Below the pieces are notes generated by a model. It had not been told where the DNA came from. It saw only the letters and a program-made list of their open reading frames with translations, and did not search any database. A stretch of DNA of 42,892 nucleotides from Nostoc sp. LEGE 06077 (GTDB taxonomy: Bacteria > Cyanobacteriota > Cyanobacteriia > Cyanobacteriales > Nostocaceae): contig NZ_JADEWI010000055.1 of assembly GCF_015207705.1 (NCBI RefSeq), forward strand, positions 1-42,892. Direction: 5' to 3'. The translations under genes and the position numbers were made by a program. Position 1 is the stretch's first letter. The number at the start of each line of letters is the position of its first letter. Below, piece after piece: positions 16,620 to 26,409 of the stretch.

Positions 16620-17315
16620 ATGAAAGACATCTTTTTTTGCCCGGAAGAATCTAATTTTTATTCCAATTGTTTAGAAAATTTTATCATGCGAGATTGTCAA
16701 GATCCGGCATCTATTGTTGAATTTGGTTCTGGGGATGGTAGTCCAGTAATTAACTCACTACTTAGAAATAAGTTTGAGGGATTAATTCAAGGCTATGAGC
16801 TAAATACTTCTGCCTGGAAAGCTGCCAATTTAACTATAGATGAATACAATCTTGCTAGTAAATATATTATTCATAATTCCTCTTTGTTTGACTCTGATAA
16901 ACCTCAAGCCAATTATCTCGTTGCTAATCCACCCTATCTTCCAGCGCCAGATGAGGATATTTATATGCCGTTACTCTTTGGTGGTGTAGATGGTGCATCC
17001 ATTACCAATGAGCTTTTATCTTTAGATTATGAAAATGTTTTGGTGTTAGTTTCTAGCTATTCTAACCCAATTAGTACTTTGAAAACAGCAGCAGAAAACG
17101 GTTACAGCGTGAATAAATTTGTCATCTTACCCTTACAGTTTGGTTATTATAGCTCTGAGCCAAAAGTCAAAAAACATATAGAAGCATTAAAAAAAAATAA
17201 AATGGCATTTTACTCTGGAGATTATTATTTATTAGCTGGAGTTTTATTTAAAAAAGCTCAGGTATCAACCATTAATTTAGCTAATGAATTAGCTCAAGTG
17301 ATGACCAGTTTATAG
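16620..17315 (+). CDS. SAM-dependent methyltransferase with NPPY motif
   Basis: A 231-residue Rossmann-fold methyltransferase. SAM-binding motif I is VEFGSGDGSPV (about 34-44), an acidic end of strand 2 follows (GYELN), and VANPPYLPAP (about 98-107) is the catalytic motif IV. NPPY-type motifs mark enzymes acting on planar nitrogen atoms: N6-adenine DNA/rRNA methylases and PrmC/HemK glutamine methylases. The protein is shorter than PrmC and has no N-terminal substrate domain or restriction partner nearby. Substrate unknown. Confidence 0.8.
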   Translation: MKDIFFCPEESNFYSNCLENFIMRDCQDPASIVEFGSGDGSPVINSLLRNKFEGLIQGYELNTSAWKAANLTIDEYNLASKYIIHNSSLFDSDKPQANYLVANPPYLPAPDEDIYMPLLFGGVDGASITNELLSLDYENVLVLVSSYSNPISTLKTAAENGYSVNKFVILPLQFGYYSSEPKVKKHIEALKKNKMAFYSGDYYLLAGVLFKKAQVSTINLANELAQVMTSL

Positions 17316-17382
17316 AGATTAGATGATTGATAACTTTTGCTTCGGAGGAAGTTGGTGATGGGTTTACATCTAATAGAGAAGA

Positions 17383-18780
17383 TTAAACAATAGCAGCTAG
17401 TTGTTTAATGAAATAAGCGCGATAGAGTTTACAACGGGGTAAGAGGCGATCGCCATCAAAGCAAATCAATCCTAAACTTTCGAGCTTATAAGCATCCACC
17501 GGATCAATCATTAGACCTTGTGCTGTTTTGACAATTTCCGCATATATTTTGATGAGATGAGGATAGCTTTGCAGTTTTAACCAGTGTCGCCATAAGTGAT
17601 GGCGATAAATACCACCATTAGCGATCGCTTCGGCAATCAAATCTTGTAAAGTTATTTTACGAGAGACGAGATGAAATAAAGCTAGTTGAATTAACGCTGG
17701 ATGGCCGCCAACCAGAGACATCAATTGAGCGGATTCTTGACCAGAACTCCAGTTTAACTCATATTTTCTGGCTAAATCTTCGACCTGATGCTGTGTAAAT
17801 TCACTCAGACGTATAGGTAAGCCGAGATTAAATGGTGAACGATTAATATCTAGAGAGATATATTGTTCTGTGGAGTAAACCACTACTAATCTCAGTTTTT
17901 GCCAACTGTAATTTTGTCGTGCTTCTTCACACCAAGAACGTAACAAAGCAAAAAATTCTTGAGCAATGTGCGGATATTCAAAAAAGCGATCTACATCGCT
18001 CAAAACTAGCACTATGGGACTATTACTCTGTTTGAAAATATATTTTTGCAAGTAGAAGCTACAGACTAACTTATGGCCGACTTCTTCATCCCACATATTA
18101 TCAAGGTTAGGCTCAATGTCTAACTGTTGGGCAATTTGCCAACAAAGACAACGCAAAAGCTTATTTAAATCAGTCAAACAAGAGTCATCAATTTGATAGG
18201 AATTAATATTAACAGTGCGATATCCTTGCTGATTGGCAAAGGCTAAAATACGCAGCACTAATGAAGTTTTTCCCATCTGTCTGGGAGAGCGAATCCGAAT
18301 TACACAACCTGGGCGAGTAATTTCTCGATAAGCTAACTCTTCTATTGGGGGACGCTCGATATATAAGGGCGAATCTAGTGCTACAGGCCCATCTGGATAT
18401 AACCAACGATTTTCTATTTCGTAGTTGGATAACCGGGTATTATGATCTTCCTGTGGATATGACCTGCTGGATAGGAATTCTAAGATTTCGTGTTCATCCT
18501 CGCTACTCGAAACTGCGTAATCGTCTTCATGTAATTTGAGGTTAAAAGCACTAAAACACAATTTGAGAGTTTTTTGATCTACGCCTTTGCTCAAAGACCA
18601 CAATCGACTTAGGGTTTTAGTCGAAATACTGATCTGTGTGCTGAGTTCCTGTAGAGTTAAGCGATCGCCTTTGTTTCTGGCTATCTCCCAAGATACAATC
18701 GCTTCCTGTAAACGTTGTAACCCGACAGGCGTTAGCACAACGCCGCGTCTTCTTTTGCTTTTAGTTTGTTTCACTTGCAT
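17383..18780 (-). CDS. HTH plus AAA-like ATPase domain protein
   Basis: ATG 18780 is preferred over a TTG 33 bp further upstream. The 465-residue product has a basic start (QTKSKRRRGVVLTP), a helix-turn-helix of the form LTLQELSTQISISTKTLSRL, then an AAA-like ATPase domain common in Nostocales. That domain is announced by YPDGPVALDSPLYIERPPIE and has Walker A RSPRQMGKTS (about 164-173) and Walker B IVLVLSDVDRFFE (about 256-268). Such proteins often combine the domain with a sensor or repeat region; this short form has only the HTH. A regulatory, STAND-like role is plausible but not demonstrated. No operon partner is apparent. Confidence 0.85.
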   Translation of the reverse strand: MQVKQTKSKRRRGVVLTPVGLQRLQEAIVSWEIARNKGDRLTLQELSTQISISTKTLSRLWSLSKGVDQKTLKLCFSAFNLKLHEDDYAVSSSEDEHEILEFLSSRSYPQEDHNTRLSNYEIENRWLYPDGPVALDSPLYIERPPIEELAYREITRPGCVIRIRSPRQMGKTSLVLRILAFANQQGYRTVNINSYQIDDSCLTDLNKLLRCLCWQIAQQLDIEPNLDNMWDEEVGHKLVCSFYLQKYIFKQSNSPIVLVLSDVDRFFEYPHIAQEFFALLRSWCEEARQNYSWQKLRLVVVYSTEQYISLDINRSPFNLGLPIRLSEFTQHQVEDLARKYELNWSSGQESAQLMSLVGGHPALIQLALFHLVSRKITLQDLIAEAIANGGIYRHHLWRHWLKLQSYPHLIKIYAEIVKTAQGLMIDPVDAYKLESLGLICFDGDRLLPRCKLYRAYFIKQLAAIV

Positions 18781-19830
18781 AGGCTGTGTTCCAACAACTT
18801 TTTGTGGAAACAAACTCTACTTCAAATTTCTTGCATCAATATTTTTTATCTTATGTATTTGTCTGTGGATGCTACCGCAGAGTAGTTGCAAAGACAAGAC
18901 AAGGAGTTGACTTGAAGCAACTACCGTACAAAGAAAAGCACGCAAATTATAACTTCTGCAAGAGGTTGTTTGTAGAGTCTGATGATCCAACGACTCAAAG
19001 AATTTGAACAGCGTTAAAAATTCCGAATTTCTAGTTTGAACGGAAGTCGAAACCACCAACACAAGCATTGTATAAAAAAAGAATTTTTGCTCCGTGTTTT
19101 TATTTACTTTTGCAGTAAAAATTATTACGAATTAATGAGCTTTTTTACCATTCCTTAACTGATTGCTATGTCTGCAAATTAAATTTGTTGCAGAATAAGC
19201 TAGAAATCTTAAGTTCAGAACAAACTAGTATTTTAGTCAAATTCAAATGCCTAAAACACAGTAAATGCTGATTTTTAAGCTATTTCAGGCTATATTCAGC
19301 CCCAAATTTGCTATTTTAGGTTGGTTCACTGATATTCTACTGTACTTCAGGCATTTGTGTAATCTTTTGAGATTTTCATAAATTAGTTTATGTCAACTAT
19401 TGATTTTTTTGAGTGAATGATTTATCGATTAACGTACAACATATTAACATCATAATAAACGTATTAAGTAAATACACTAGATTTTACCAATACGAATGAT
19501 TAATGATGCGATCGCTCTTTATGTGCTTGAGTATTGCAGGATACAATCTTGCTACCACAAGTTTTACTTTTAAAAGGGAACAGGAAACAGGGAATAGCTA
19601 GTTTTGGAGGAGGATTTAGACCTTCCTCAAAACACTTGTCTTTCAATACGAGGCTTCAAACCCAAATGATTTCAGTGAATAAAACAATATCCCCAACTTC
19701 CTGAAAGAAGTTGGGGATGAATTTTGTTCCGCGCCAAGAATCGAGATTTATTGCAGGGAACAGGTTACAGGTGACAGAGTTGAAAGTCTTCAGCAAATCA
19801 TCTCAATTCATGCCGCATTTATGCAACGCT
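18781..19830. other. Long non-coding stretch (about 1 kb)
   Basis: No convincing gene lies here on either strand; the short open frames lack start signals and coding character. The region is AT-rich. It contains two heptamer (STRR) tracts, 19576-19597 (GGGAACA GGAAACA GGGAATA) and 19756-19777 (GGGAACA GGTTACA GGTGACA), and a perfect hairpin at 19689-19718. It separates two genes transcribed in the same (minus) direction, so the upstream part may carry the long leader of the AAA-like gene. Confidence 0.5.
19689..19718. repeat. Dispersed CCCCAACTTC palindrome
   Basis: A perfect 12-bp stem ATCCCCAACTTC/GAAGTTGGGGAT with a 6-nt loop. Related, less perfect copies of the (A)CCCC(A/G)ACTT hairpin occur near 25391-25420, 35113-35143 and 36088-36120. 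Some serve as terminators; this one has no T-tract and lies 113 bp beyond the SsuA-like stop codon. Confidence 0.75.
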
Positions 19831-20919
19831 CTATTTTTGACTGATTGTGGGTGGAGTAATCGCTGCATATTGTTCAGGTGTTAACAATGTTTCCCGAATA
19901 TTCACCGGTTTGGGAAGTAATCCATTTTTATAGAAGTAATCGGCGACTCGCTGTTGTTCTTGGATTAAATCGGGAGATATAGCTCTCAAACCATAACTGC
20001 GGCGACTAATTACCAAGTCCATCACATCAGCAGGGAGTTTTTGAAATGGTGCAATTAGCTCTGTGGTTTCTTTGGGATGCGCCTCAGCCCAGCGTTGAAT
20101 TTTATCAATCTCCTCAATCACTATCCGCAGCAATTCTGGATTATCAATGGCAAACTGTCTACCACCGATATAGTATCCCCCAGGAGAGTCGAGTCCTTGA
20201 GAGTCTCTGAGAATCCTGACTTTGCCTAGTTTTTCGGCTCTAGCTAGATGGGGATCGCCTGTCACCCAAACCGAGATTTTCCCCTCTAAAAAGGCACTAC
20301 TCGCTTCTACGTTAGGGATACTCAGAACTTTAATATCGCTATATTTCAAACCTACATCTTCTAAAGCTCTGAGAATAAAGTAGTGAGATGCAGATGCTTT
20401 TTGAAAGACTACCTTTTGTCCTTTGATATCTTTTAAAGTCTTAATAGGAGAATTTGGTGGTACTGCGATCGCACTGCCTTTACCACTATTTTCAGTGCGT
20501 CGGGAACCAACTACATACACAATCTGCGCTCCCGCCGCTTGGGCAAAAATGGGTGGAGTTTCGCCCACAGAACCCAAATCTATTTTGCCCACGTTCATAG
20601 CTTCCATCAGTTGTGGCCCTTGGGCAAATTGCGCCCATTCCACCTTGACACCCAAGGGTTCCAGACGCTTTTCTAATACTTTTGTGACTCTAACCAAATC
20701 ACCCGCTTGTTGATACCCCATACGAAGTACTTTGGTCTTAATTCCCGATGGCTGGGTATCAGATACGTTACTTGCTGTAGAAGTGGTTTCTGCTTTTTGA
20801 GTTGGTTGTGTGCAACTAACTAATGTCAATGAAGTGGCGACGCTGATCAACCCTGGAACCAAAAACCGCGTAACGCGATGAAAAATGTTTATATAGTGAG
20901 GTTTAGCTGTAGCGACCAT
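19831..20919 (-). CDS. SsuA-like aliphatic sulfonate ABC transporter substrate-binding lipoprotein
   Basis: A 362-residue periplasmic binding protein. A long signal peptide ends in the lipobox LTLVSC (Cys36). The mature part has the NMT1/SsuA fold: VLRMGYQQAGDLVRVTKVLE, WAQFAQGPQLMEAMNVGKID and LGSVGETPPIFAQAAGAQIV are typical of sulfonate-binding proteins. No permease or ATPase gene adjoins it, so it is an orphan binding protein or serves a transporter encoded elsewhere. The sulfonate ligand is inferred from family resemblance; nitrate, taurine or thiamine-precursor binders share the fold. A methyltransferase gene lies 72 bp upstream in the same direction. Confidence 0.85.
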   Translation of the reverse strand: MVATAKPHYINIFHRVTRFLVPGLISVATSLTLVSCTQPTQKAETTSTASNVSDTQPSGIKTKVLRMGYQQAGDLVRVTKVLEKRLEPLGVKVEWAQFAQGPQLMEAMNVGKIDLGSVGETPPIFAQAAGAQIVYVVGSRRTENSGKGSAIAVPPNSPIKTLKDIKGQKVVFQKASASHYFILRALEDVGLKYSDIKVLSIPNVEASSAFLEGKISVWVTGDPHLARAEKLGKVRILRDSQGLDSPGGYYIGGRQFAIDNPELLRIVIEEIDKIQRWAEAHPKETTELIAPFQKLPADVMDLVISRRSYGLRAISPDLIQEQQRVADYFYKNGLLPKPVNIRETLLTPEQYAAITPPTISQK

Positions 20920-20991
20920 AATTTTTTTGTACGGCTAGATTGAAACTTTTTTTTAGACAAGCGAGACAATCGATGACTCAGAGATAATTTT

Positions 20992-21648
20992 TTATCTGGC
21001 TCTATTGGCTATGCCAGAAAACACGAAAAACTGTGGTTCTTTCGGTTCAGCTACGCTTTCGCCCAGATAGCGATGAATACCTACGCCCATATCTCCTGTA
21101 GCTGTGAGTTTGAAGTTGACTTCGGCAAATCCAGCTTCACGCAAAGATTTACGGACTGTTTCCGAGTGGGGAATACCATTTGAATGTCCACGAGTCCAAA
21201 TCACAAACCCACCTGGTTTAGCGAGAAAACTGAGGTTTCCTAATAAGCGAGTGAGTTCATTTTCATCGGCAAGATTCCCAAAAACGCCACAGACAATCAC
21301 AATGTCTGCTGGTACTGCGCCTGAATAGTTGGAGGCAATGGTTGCATCACCATTGATCAACTCAATTTGTTTTGTCAAACCTAATGATTCTATGGTTGCT
21401 TGTCCACGTTCTACTAGTTGGGGATTTAGCTCAACTAGTCGTGCATAAACATCTTGGGCGCGTGGGTGATTTGCTAAAGTTCCGAGTAAATCTCGTCCAT
21501 CGCCAGCACAAACACTGACTACACGAATTACTCCCTGTGGGGACGCATTTAAGCTGTGGGCAATATATTCCCGCACGATTTCTAAGCGCTGCTGCAACCT
21601 CGGTTCAGTTTGGTAGAGGTCGTGCCATTCAAACCAGTCTTTTGGCAT
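20992..21648 (-). CDS. Class I SAM-dependent methyltransferase
   Basis: ATG 21648 (MPKDWFEWHDLYQ) is preferred to a TTG 24 bp upstream. The 218-residue protein has a helical cap then a Rossmann fold with motif I VVSVCAGDGRDLLG, an acidic strand-2 end (RLVELNPQLVERG), and ADIVIVCGVFGNLADENELT as motif IV region. A FVIWTRGHSNG strand and a C-terminal FFVFSG strand follow. Proteins of this kind are common and mostly uncharacterised. No NPPY motif is present, so nucleic-acid or PrmC-type activity is less likely than a small-molecule substrate. Confidence 0.8.
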   Translation of the reverse strand: MPKDWFEWHDLYQTEPRLQQRLEIVREYIAHSLNASPQGVIRVVSVCAGDGRDLLGTLANHPRAQDVYARLVELNPQLVERGQATIESLGLTKQIELINGDATIASNYSGAVPADIVIVCGVFGNLADENELTRLLGNLSFLAKPGGFVIWTRGHSNGIPHSETVRKSLREAGFAEVNFKLTATGDMGVGIHRYLGESVAEPKEPQFFVFSGIANRAR

Positions 21649-21877
21649 AAGGGATGATTTCCGTTTCCTCAAACTATGACTTTCTGCCCAGTAATTAAGC
21701 TACTAGACATCAAACTACGTTAAATCTATCGATTAACCGTATTTTAAGGTAAAAGCAGGCTATCACAGAAATTCCAGCAAAATCAAGCCTGATAGCAAAG
21801 TGCTAAAGACAAGTGTTGAAAGTTACAGATGTTTGATTGACGATGTAGTTAATAGTCAAGCGATCGCCAAAATTTTT

Positions 21878-21891
21878 GTATCTTTAGTTAC
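21878..21891 (+). promoter_or_regulatory. NtcA-type site GTA-N8-TAC upstream of hetC
   Basis: GTATCTTTAGTTAC is a perfect match to the NtcA signature. Its centre is 349 bp upstream of hetC ATG. A TAGCAC hexamer at 21917-21922 could serve as -10 but departs from TAN3T and sits a few bases too far downstream. In Anabaena sp. PCC 7120 hetC is transcribed from an NtcA-dependent promoter with a long leader, which fits. Confidence 0.55.
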
Positions 21892-22030
21892 GCAAATAAA
21901 ATCTTCTGCTCTTGGATAGCACTTGGTTTATAGCACAAATCTGACCTGTGTAAGATATGGTTTTATTTTCCGGGTATTGCCTCAATTAACAGAAAATGTA
22001 AGTAACTTAAAAGAAAAATTAAATACTAGC

Positions 22031-22149
22031 CAGGACTTACGCAAGTGTCAGATTTTTTTCGTTTAGGCTGTCAATAGTCCAAAAAAACCTTGATTTTTGA
22101 CCTTTGACTCTTGTACCAGAAAATAGGTGTGCCAGTTGTGTAAGTCCTG
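22031..22149. mobile_element. MITE-like element with CAGGACTTAC termini
   Basis: A 119-bp non-coding element. The left end CAGGACTTACGCAAGTG and the right end (reverse complement) CAGGACTTACACAACTG match at 15 of 17 positions. No transposase gene lies inside. The same terminus (CAGGACTTACGCA) occurs alone at 42168-42180. I see no clear target duplication. Confidence 0.65.
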
Positions 22150-22233
22150 ATAAATTGACTGCTTATATCTAATTAAATAAAAACAAAGATTGCATAACAT
22201 CAAAAAACTTACACTGAGAACATACATCAAGCC

Positions 22234-25200
22234 ATGAACCCCTCTTCTTCGTTCAGAGTTCAGGGAGAACCAAAATTTAGCGCCCAACAAACTCCAGAAT
22301 CAACCATGATTCAACTTTTGAGCATAGTTGTAGGGGATACAAATTTAGTATCAGAATTTAGTCAGTTTTGGACAATTAATAAGTTTCAACTAGGTGATAA
22401 TTTAACCGAATATACTGACAATATTATTACTGAAAATAAAAACAATTATTTTTACTTAGTTTGTCAAGGAAGAGTCAGGTTACTGAGTTTTGATGCAACT
22501 CTTGGACGAGAAGTGTCTACACAGTTGTTATTAGCAGAGCAGACATTTGGCGCAGATAATTTATTTGGCGATCGCCCTTTATCATACCGGGCGATTGGTG
22601 CGAGTCCGGGTTTTGTGGCGCAAATCACCATTGAGGATTTACAAATCTGGTTACAGCGCCTACCAAATTTAGCCCAGCACTGGCAAAAATTAGCCCTTGA
22701 ACGTCAAGCACTAATTTTCTTTAAAAGTTATAGCGAATTGCGATCGCTCAACAGTACAACTCTACGCCAATTTTTACCTCAGATAATTACTACAAAAATT
22801 TCTGCTGGCACATCTTTAAATACAGCCACACCAGCAACGGCGGGGCGTTTTTGGCTGGCGGGTGGTACAACTACCTCATTATTACTCGGAGATAGTTGGG
22901 GTTATCCTGATGTAACATCCCCAGATGCAATTGCCGAAACAGACTTGTTAGTTTACCAGTTACCGATTGAACGATGGAAATCAGCCCAAGCATTTGCACC
23001 GCAAATATTTACCACCCAAGATCAAGATACACAACAGAAAGTAAAGCCGCAAAACCTTCCCCCCTGCGACCTTCAGGATCAATCTTTCACAGAAAACAAG
23101 ATAACCCAAATCCCCCTTCCCCAACCGGAATATTCTCAACCAGAAATTTCTTCAGCATCAGAGATTGATTTTCCACCACAGCCAAAAGCCACGCCACGCC
23201 GGAAATATCCCTTTATTCCCCAACAAAGTTCATCAGATTGTGGTGCGGCTTGTTTAGCTATGATTAGCCAGTATTGGGGTAAACGCTTCAGCCTGAATAC
23301 TTTGCGGAACTTAGCCGGAGTAGACTGTACAGGTGCATCCTTAGCAGGATTAGCCACCGCCGCCCAAACCTTAGAATACGCAGCGTTACAAGTGCGGGCA
23401 AGTTTGACTAAGTTAGAATCACACGGGATTCCGTGGATTGCCCATTGGCAAGGGAATCATTATATTGTGGTTTGGCAAGTCAAAGGCGATCGCATTTTAA
23501 TTGCTGATCCGGCGATCGGTCAAAAATGGCTGTCAAGCTCAGATTTTGCCGCTAGTTGGACAGGATACGCGTTGTTATTAAACCCGACGGCAAATTTTCA
23601 CACTCTCAAAAGCGAGAAACTTTCCTTAAGTCGTTATTGGCAGATATTACAGTCTTACAGCCAACTAATTCAGCACATTATTCTCGTCTCACTAGTCATC
23701 CAAATATTTGGCTTGGCGACTCCCCTGCTGACTCAAGCAGTCCTTGACCAAATACTACTGCTGAAAAATTTTTCGACGTTGAATGCTTTTGCACTCGGCT
23801 TTTTGTGCTTGGGTGTGTGGCGCATTGTTTTAACCGCACAGCGACAATATCTCCTCGACTATTTTGCAAGTCGTATTGATAGTGATTTAATGGGTGGTTT
23901 CGTTAAACACACCTTACAGCTACCATTACAGTTTTTTACTTCCCGCCGCGTTGAAGACATTCTCAGCCGCCTTCAAGAAAATCGCAAAATTCAACAATTC
24001 CTTACCCGCCAAGCTATCACCGCCATTGTTGATGTTGTGATGATAGTTGTTTATCTAGGGGTAATGGCTTATTTTCAGTTAAAGCTTACCCTATTGGTAT
24101 TGAGTGGAATTATCCCCGTGGTGGTTTTGACTTTAGGCGCAAGTTCTTTGCTAAAGCCAGCATCGCGGGAAATTTTGCAAACATCAGCCAGCCAAAATTC
24201 TGCCACGGTCGAAATGATCACGGGAATTGTCACAGTCAAAACTACCGCAGCGGAAGGTTCAGTGCAGACATATTGGCAAGAACGGTTGCAAAAAATGCTC
24301 AAGGCGCGGTTACGGGGACAGAAGTTAGCCAATGTCTTACAAATGTTGCGGAATTTAATTAGTCACGTTGCGACGACATTGGTTTTATGGTGTGGTTTGC
24401 AACTGGTGATTACTGGGGATATGTCACTGGGTAAATTTGTGGCGTTTAATATGCTGGTGAGTAACGTGACAAATCCCTTGTTAGCGTTGGTGGGTTTAGG
24501 GGATGAATTGCAAACAGTACTCATAGCGGCGGAACGAGTTAATGATGTCTTAGACTCTCCGCTAGAAGACAATTCTCCACAACCATTACAGGTAATGCCG
24601 GCAATTCGCGGTGAAGTGCGGTTTGAGAATGTGTTTTTCCGCTATCATCCTGATGACCAACGCCACACTTTGCAAAATGTCTCTTTTCGAGTGCGTCCAC
24701 AACAAACTATTGGGATTATTGGTCAGAGTGGTTGTGGTAAAAGCACTTTAGTTAATTTGTTGGCTGGTTTATATCGTCCTAACAGTGGGCGGATTTTCAT
24801 TGATGGATTAGATATTGCGGCGGTATCTCCGTCATCGTTACGCAGTCAAATCGGGTTTGTCGCCCAGGATAATTTTCTGTTTTCAGGAACGATTTTAGAA
24901 AATATCACCCTTTATAATCAAGATTTTAACCATGAGCAGGCGATCACAGCTGCCAAATTAGCCGAAGCCCACAGTTTCATCCGCGAATTGCCTTTAGGAT
25001 ACAACACCCCAGTTGGTGAAAGGGGTTTACGACTTTCTGGTGGTCAGAGGCAAAAAATTGCGATCGCCCGTGCATTGATTACCAACCCGAAAATTTTCAT
25101 TTTAGACGAAGCTACTAGCGCTCTAGACCCTGAATCTGAGCGTTGTTTGTACCAAAGATTAGCTCGTTTGAGTCAGTATCACACCACTTTTATCATCTCC

Positions 25201-25341
25201 CATCGTTTCTCTAGTGTGCGTCACGCTGACCACATCCTCGTTCTTGACCAAGGTATTTTAGTTGAACAAGGCACTCATCAAAAACTGATGGAAACAAAGG
25301 GTCTTTATTACTCCCTAGCTAGACGGCAATTACAACTGTAA
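22234..25341 (+). CDS. hetC: HetC: ABC exporter with cyclic-nucleotide-binding-like and C39 peptidase domains
   Basis: A 1035-residue protein needed in Anabaena for progression of heterocyst differentiation. Residues 45-165 and about 190-245 resemble cyclic-nucleotide-binding (Crp-like) modules. A C39 bacteriocin-processing peptidase follows at about 325-450 with Cys336 (QQSSSDCGAACLAMI), His409 (GNHYIVVW) and Asp425 (ADPAIGQ). The transmembrane domain is at about 465-760. The nucleotide-binding domain has Walker A GQSGCGKST (830-838), LSGGQRQKIAIARAL and ILDEATSALD. The intact C39 triad predicts cleavage of a double-glycine leader during export. The name is supported by hetP downstream in the same direction. 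It shares its full layout with the exporter at 30177, an evident paralogue. Confidence 0.92.
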   Translation: MNPSSSFRVQGEPKFSAQQTPESTMIQLLSIVVGDTNLVSEFSQFWTINKFQLGDNLTEYTDNIITENKNNYFYLVCQGRVRLLSFDATLGREVSTQLLLAEQTFGADNLFGDRPLSYRAIGASPGFVAQITIEDLQIWLQRLPNLAQHWQKLALERQALIFFKSYSELRSLNSTTLRQFLPQIITTKISAGTSLNTATPATAGRFWLAGGTTTSLLLGDSWGYPDVTSPDAIAETDLLVYQLPIERWKSAQAFAPQIFTTQDQDTQQKVKPQNLPPCDLQDQSFTENKITQIPLPQPEYSQPEISSASEIDFPPQPKATPRRKYPFIPQQSSSDCGAACLAMISQYWGKRFSLNTLRNLAGVDCTGASLAGLATAAQTLEYAALQVRASLTKLESHGIPWIAHWQGNHYIVVWQVKGDRILIADPAIGQKWLSSSDFAASWTGYALLLNPTANFHTLKSEKLSLSRYWQILQSYSQLIQHIILVSLVIQIFGLATPLLTQAVLDQILLLKNFSTLNAFALGFLCLGVWRIVLTAQRQYLLDYFASRIDSDLMGGFVKHTLQLPLQFFTSRRVEDILSRLQENRKIQQFLTRQAITAIVDVVMIVVYLGVMAYFQLKLTLLVLSGIIPVVVLTLGASSLLKPASREILQTSASQNSATVEMITGIVTVKTTAAEGSVQTYWQERLQKMLKARLRGQKLANVLQMLRNLISHVATTLVLWCGLQLVITGDMSLGKFVAFNMLVSNVTNPLLALVGLGDELQTVLIAAERVNDVLDSPLEDNSPQPLQVMPAIRGEVRFENVFFRYHPDDQRHTLQNVSFRVRPQQTIGIIGQSGCGKSTLVNLLAGLYRPNSGRIFIDGLDIAAVSPSSLRSQIGFVAQDNFLFSGTILENITLYNQDFNHEQAITAAKLAEAHSFIRELPLGYNTPVGERGLRLSGGQRQKIAIARALITNPKIFILDEATSALDPESERCLYQRLARLSQYHTTFIISHRFSSVRHADHILVLDQGILVEQGTHQKLMETKGLYYSLARRQLQL

Positions 25342-26409
25342 TTTTGCTCGTCTTCTTTTGTTACCTATACCCAAGCTACTAGACTCAGAATCCTGGCTTC
25401 TCAAAGAAGTTGGGGTTCTATCTATGTATTACCCATAATTGATATCCCATCCTCTGTGGAGGCACAGAAACAGGGAACAGGATAAGAAAAATCAGATGAT
25501 CTCAACTGTATTGATTTATAGTCTGTATGGATTATTTAGTTATGCTTCCGTGCATCTAACATTAAAATTCGACACGATATTCATATTGTATTTATCCGGA
25601 TGAAATTTATATTTTTTTTAAAATATTTTTAACTACGCAAAGTCCATAAAATTACTTTGTTGTTATTAATGCTATTGCAATTACTATATTTAGTGATTGT
25701 TTATTAGACAAGTTAATGGTAAATTTCTATATGAATTTGAACTAAATAAAAGTTCCAAACGAACAATAAGTGAGGGGTTAAACCCCTCAGTAAACAGCGA
25801 ATCCGTGAGAATACTAAAAGTTCTATAATCCAAATGGAGACATCAAAAAAACTAAGTAAATTTAACTGTTAAAGTTTTAATTTAGAAGATGACATTTAGA
25901 AAAAAACGTAGTATAAATACTAAAGTAGCTATTATTTTTTTGCTCAACAACTTTGATGTTCTCAGTGAAAGTGATAGCTATTTTACTAATTTTTGCCAGA
26001 AAAATTAAGGCAAAAGATTATACGATAGAATTATCAGGGCAGTTGATTAAACTAAGTATTTAAAACGTGAACAGAGGGGAAAACTGCATCTACCACGAGC
26101 CAAGCCAGACTTTTATAGTCATTGAAATGACATGATGAAAGGTTGAAAAGTAACCAACTACTGGATTAAATACAGTCAACTTTCTACTCAAAGGTCAAGC
26201 TCATGGAAATCATCATCAGAACACATGCAGTTCTAACCTCCAAACAAAGAATGATACAGCTTTTACAGCAATACTTGGTCATTCCCCACAGGTTTATAGC
26301 TAAAACTAAAAATAAATTTAGAGGGTAGTTGTTAAAGTTGGCAACTGCAACAGCTATTGATTAAGCATTGACTACTTGTAACACCTAATTTTCTAGTAAA
26401 ATTAACACT
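25342..26409. other. hetC-hetP intergenic region
   Basis: There is no gene in this 1068-bp AT-rich stretch. It holds a decayed CTTCTCAAAGAAG hairpin just after hetC (25391-25420), a heptamer tract (25464-25485) and a candidate DIF1-type promoter (25595-25624). In Anabaena, hetP likewise has several start sites far upstream of its ATG, so a long regulated leader is expected. Confidence 0.55.
25595..25624 (+). promoter_or_regulatory. DIF1-like promoter candidate for hetP
   Basis: TCCGGA (25595-25600) is followed after 18 bp by TAAAAT (25619-25624). TCCGGA near -35 is the DIF1 motif reported for heterocyst-differentiation promoters in Anabaena. A start at about 25631 would give a leader of about 780 nt, similar to the distal hetP start known in Anabaena (about -730). 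The call is by pattern only. Confidence 0.45.

Larger units (their letters stand above)
21649..22233. other. hetC upstream region
   Basis: The stretch of about 585 bp holds no gene. It contains a perfect NtcA-type site (21878-21891) and a MITE-like inverted-repeat element (22031-22149), which would lie within the leader of the hetC transcript if the NtcA site defines the promoter. Confidence 0.6.
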
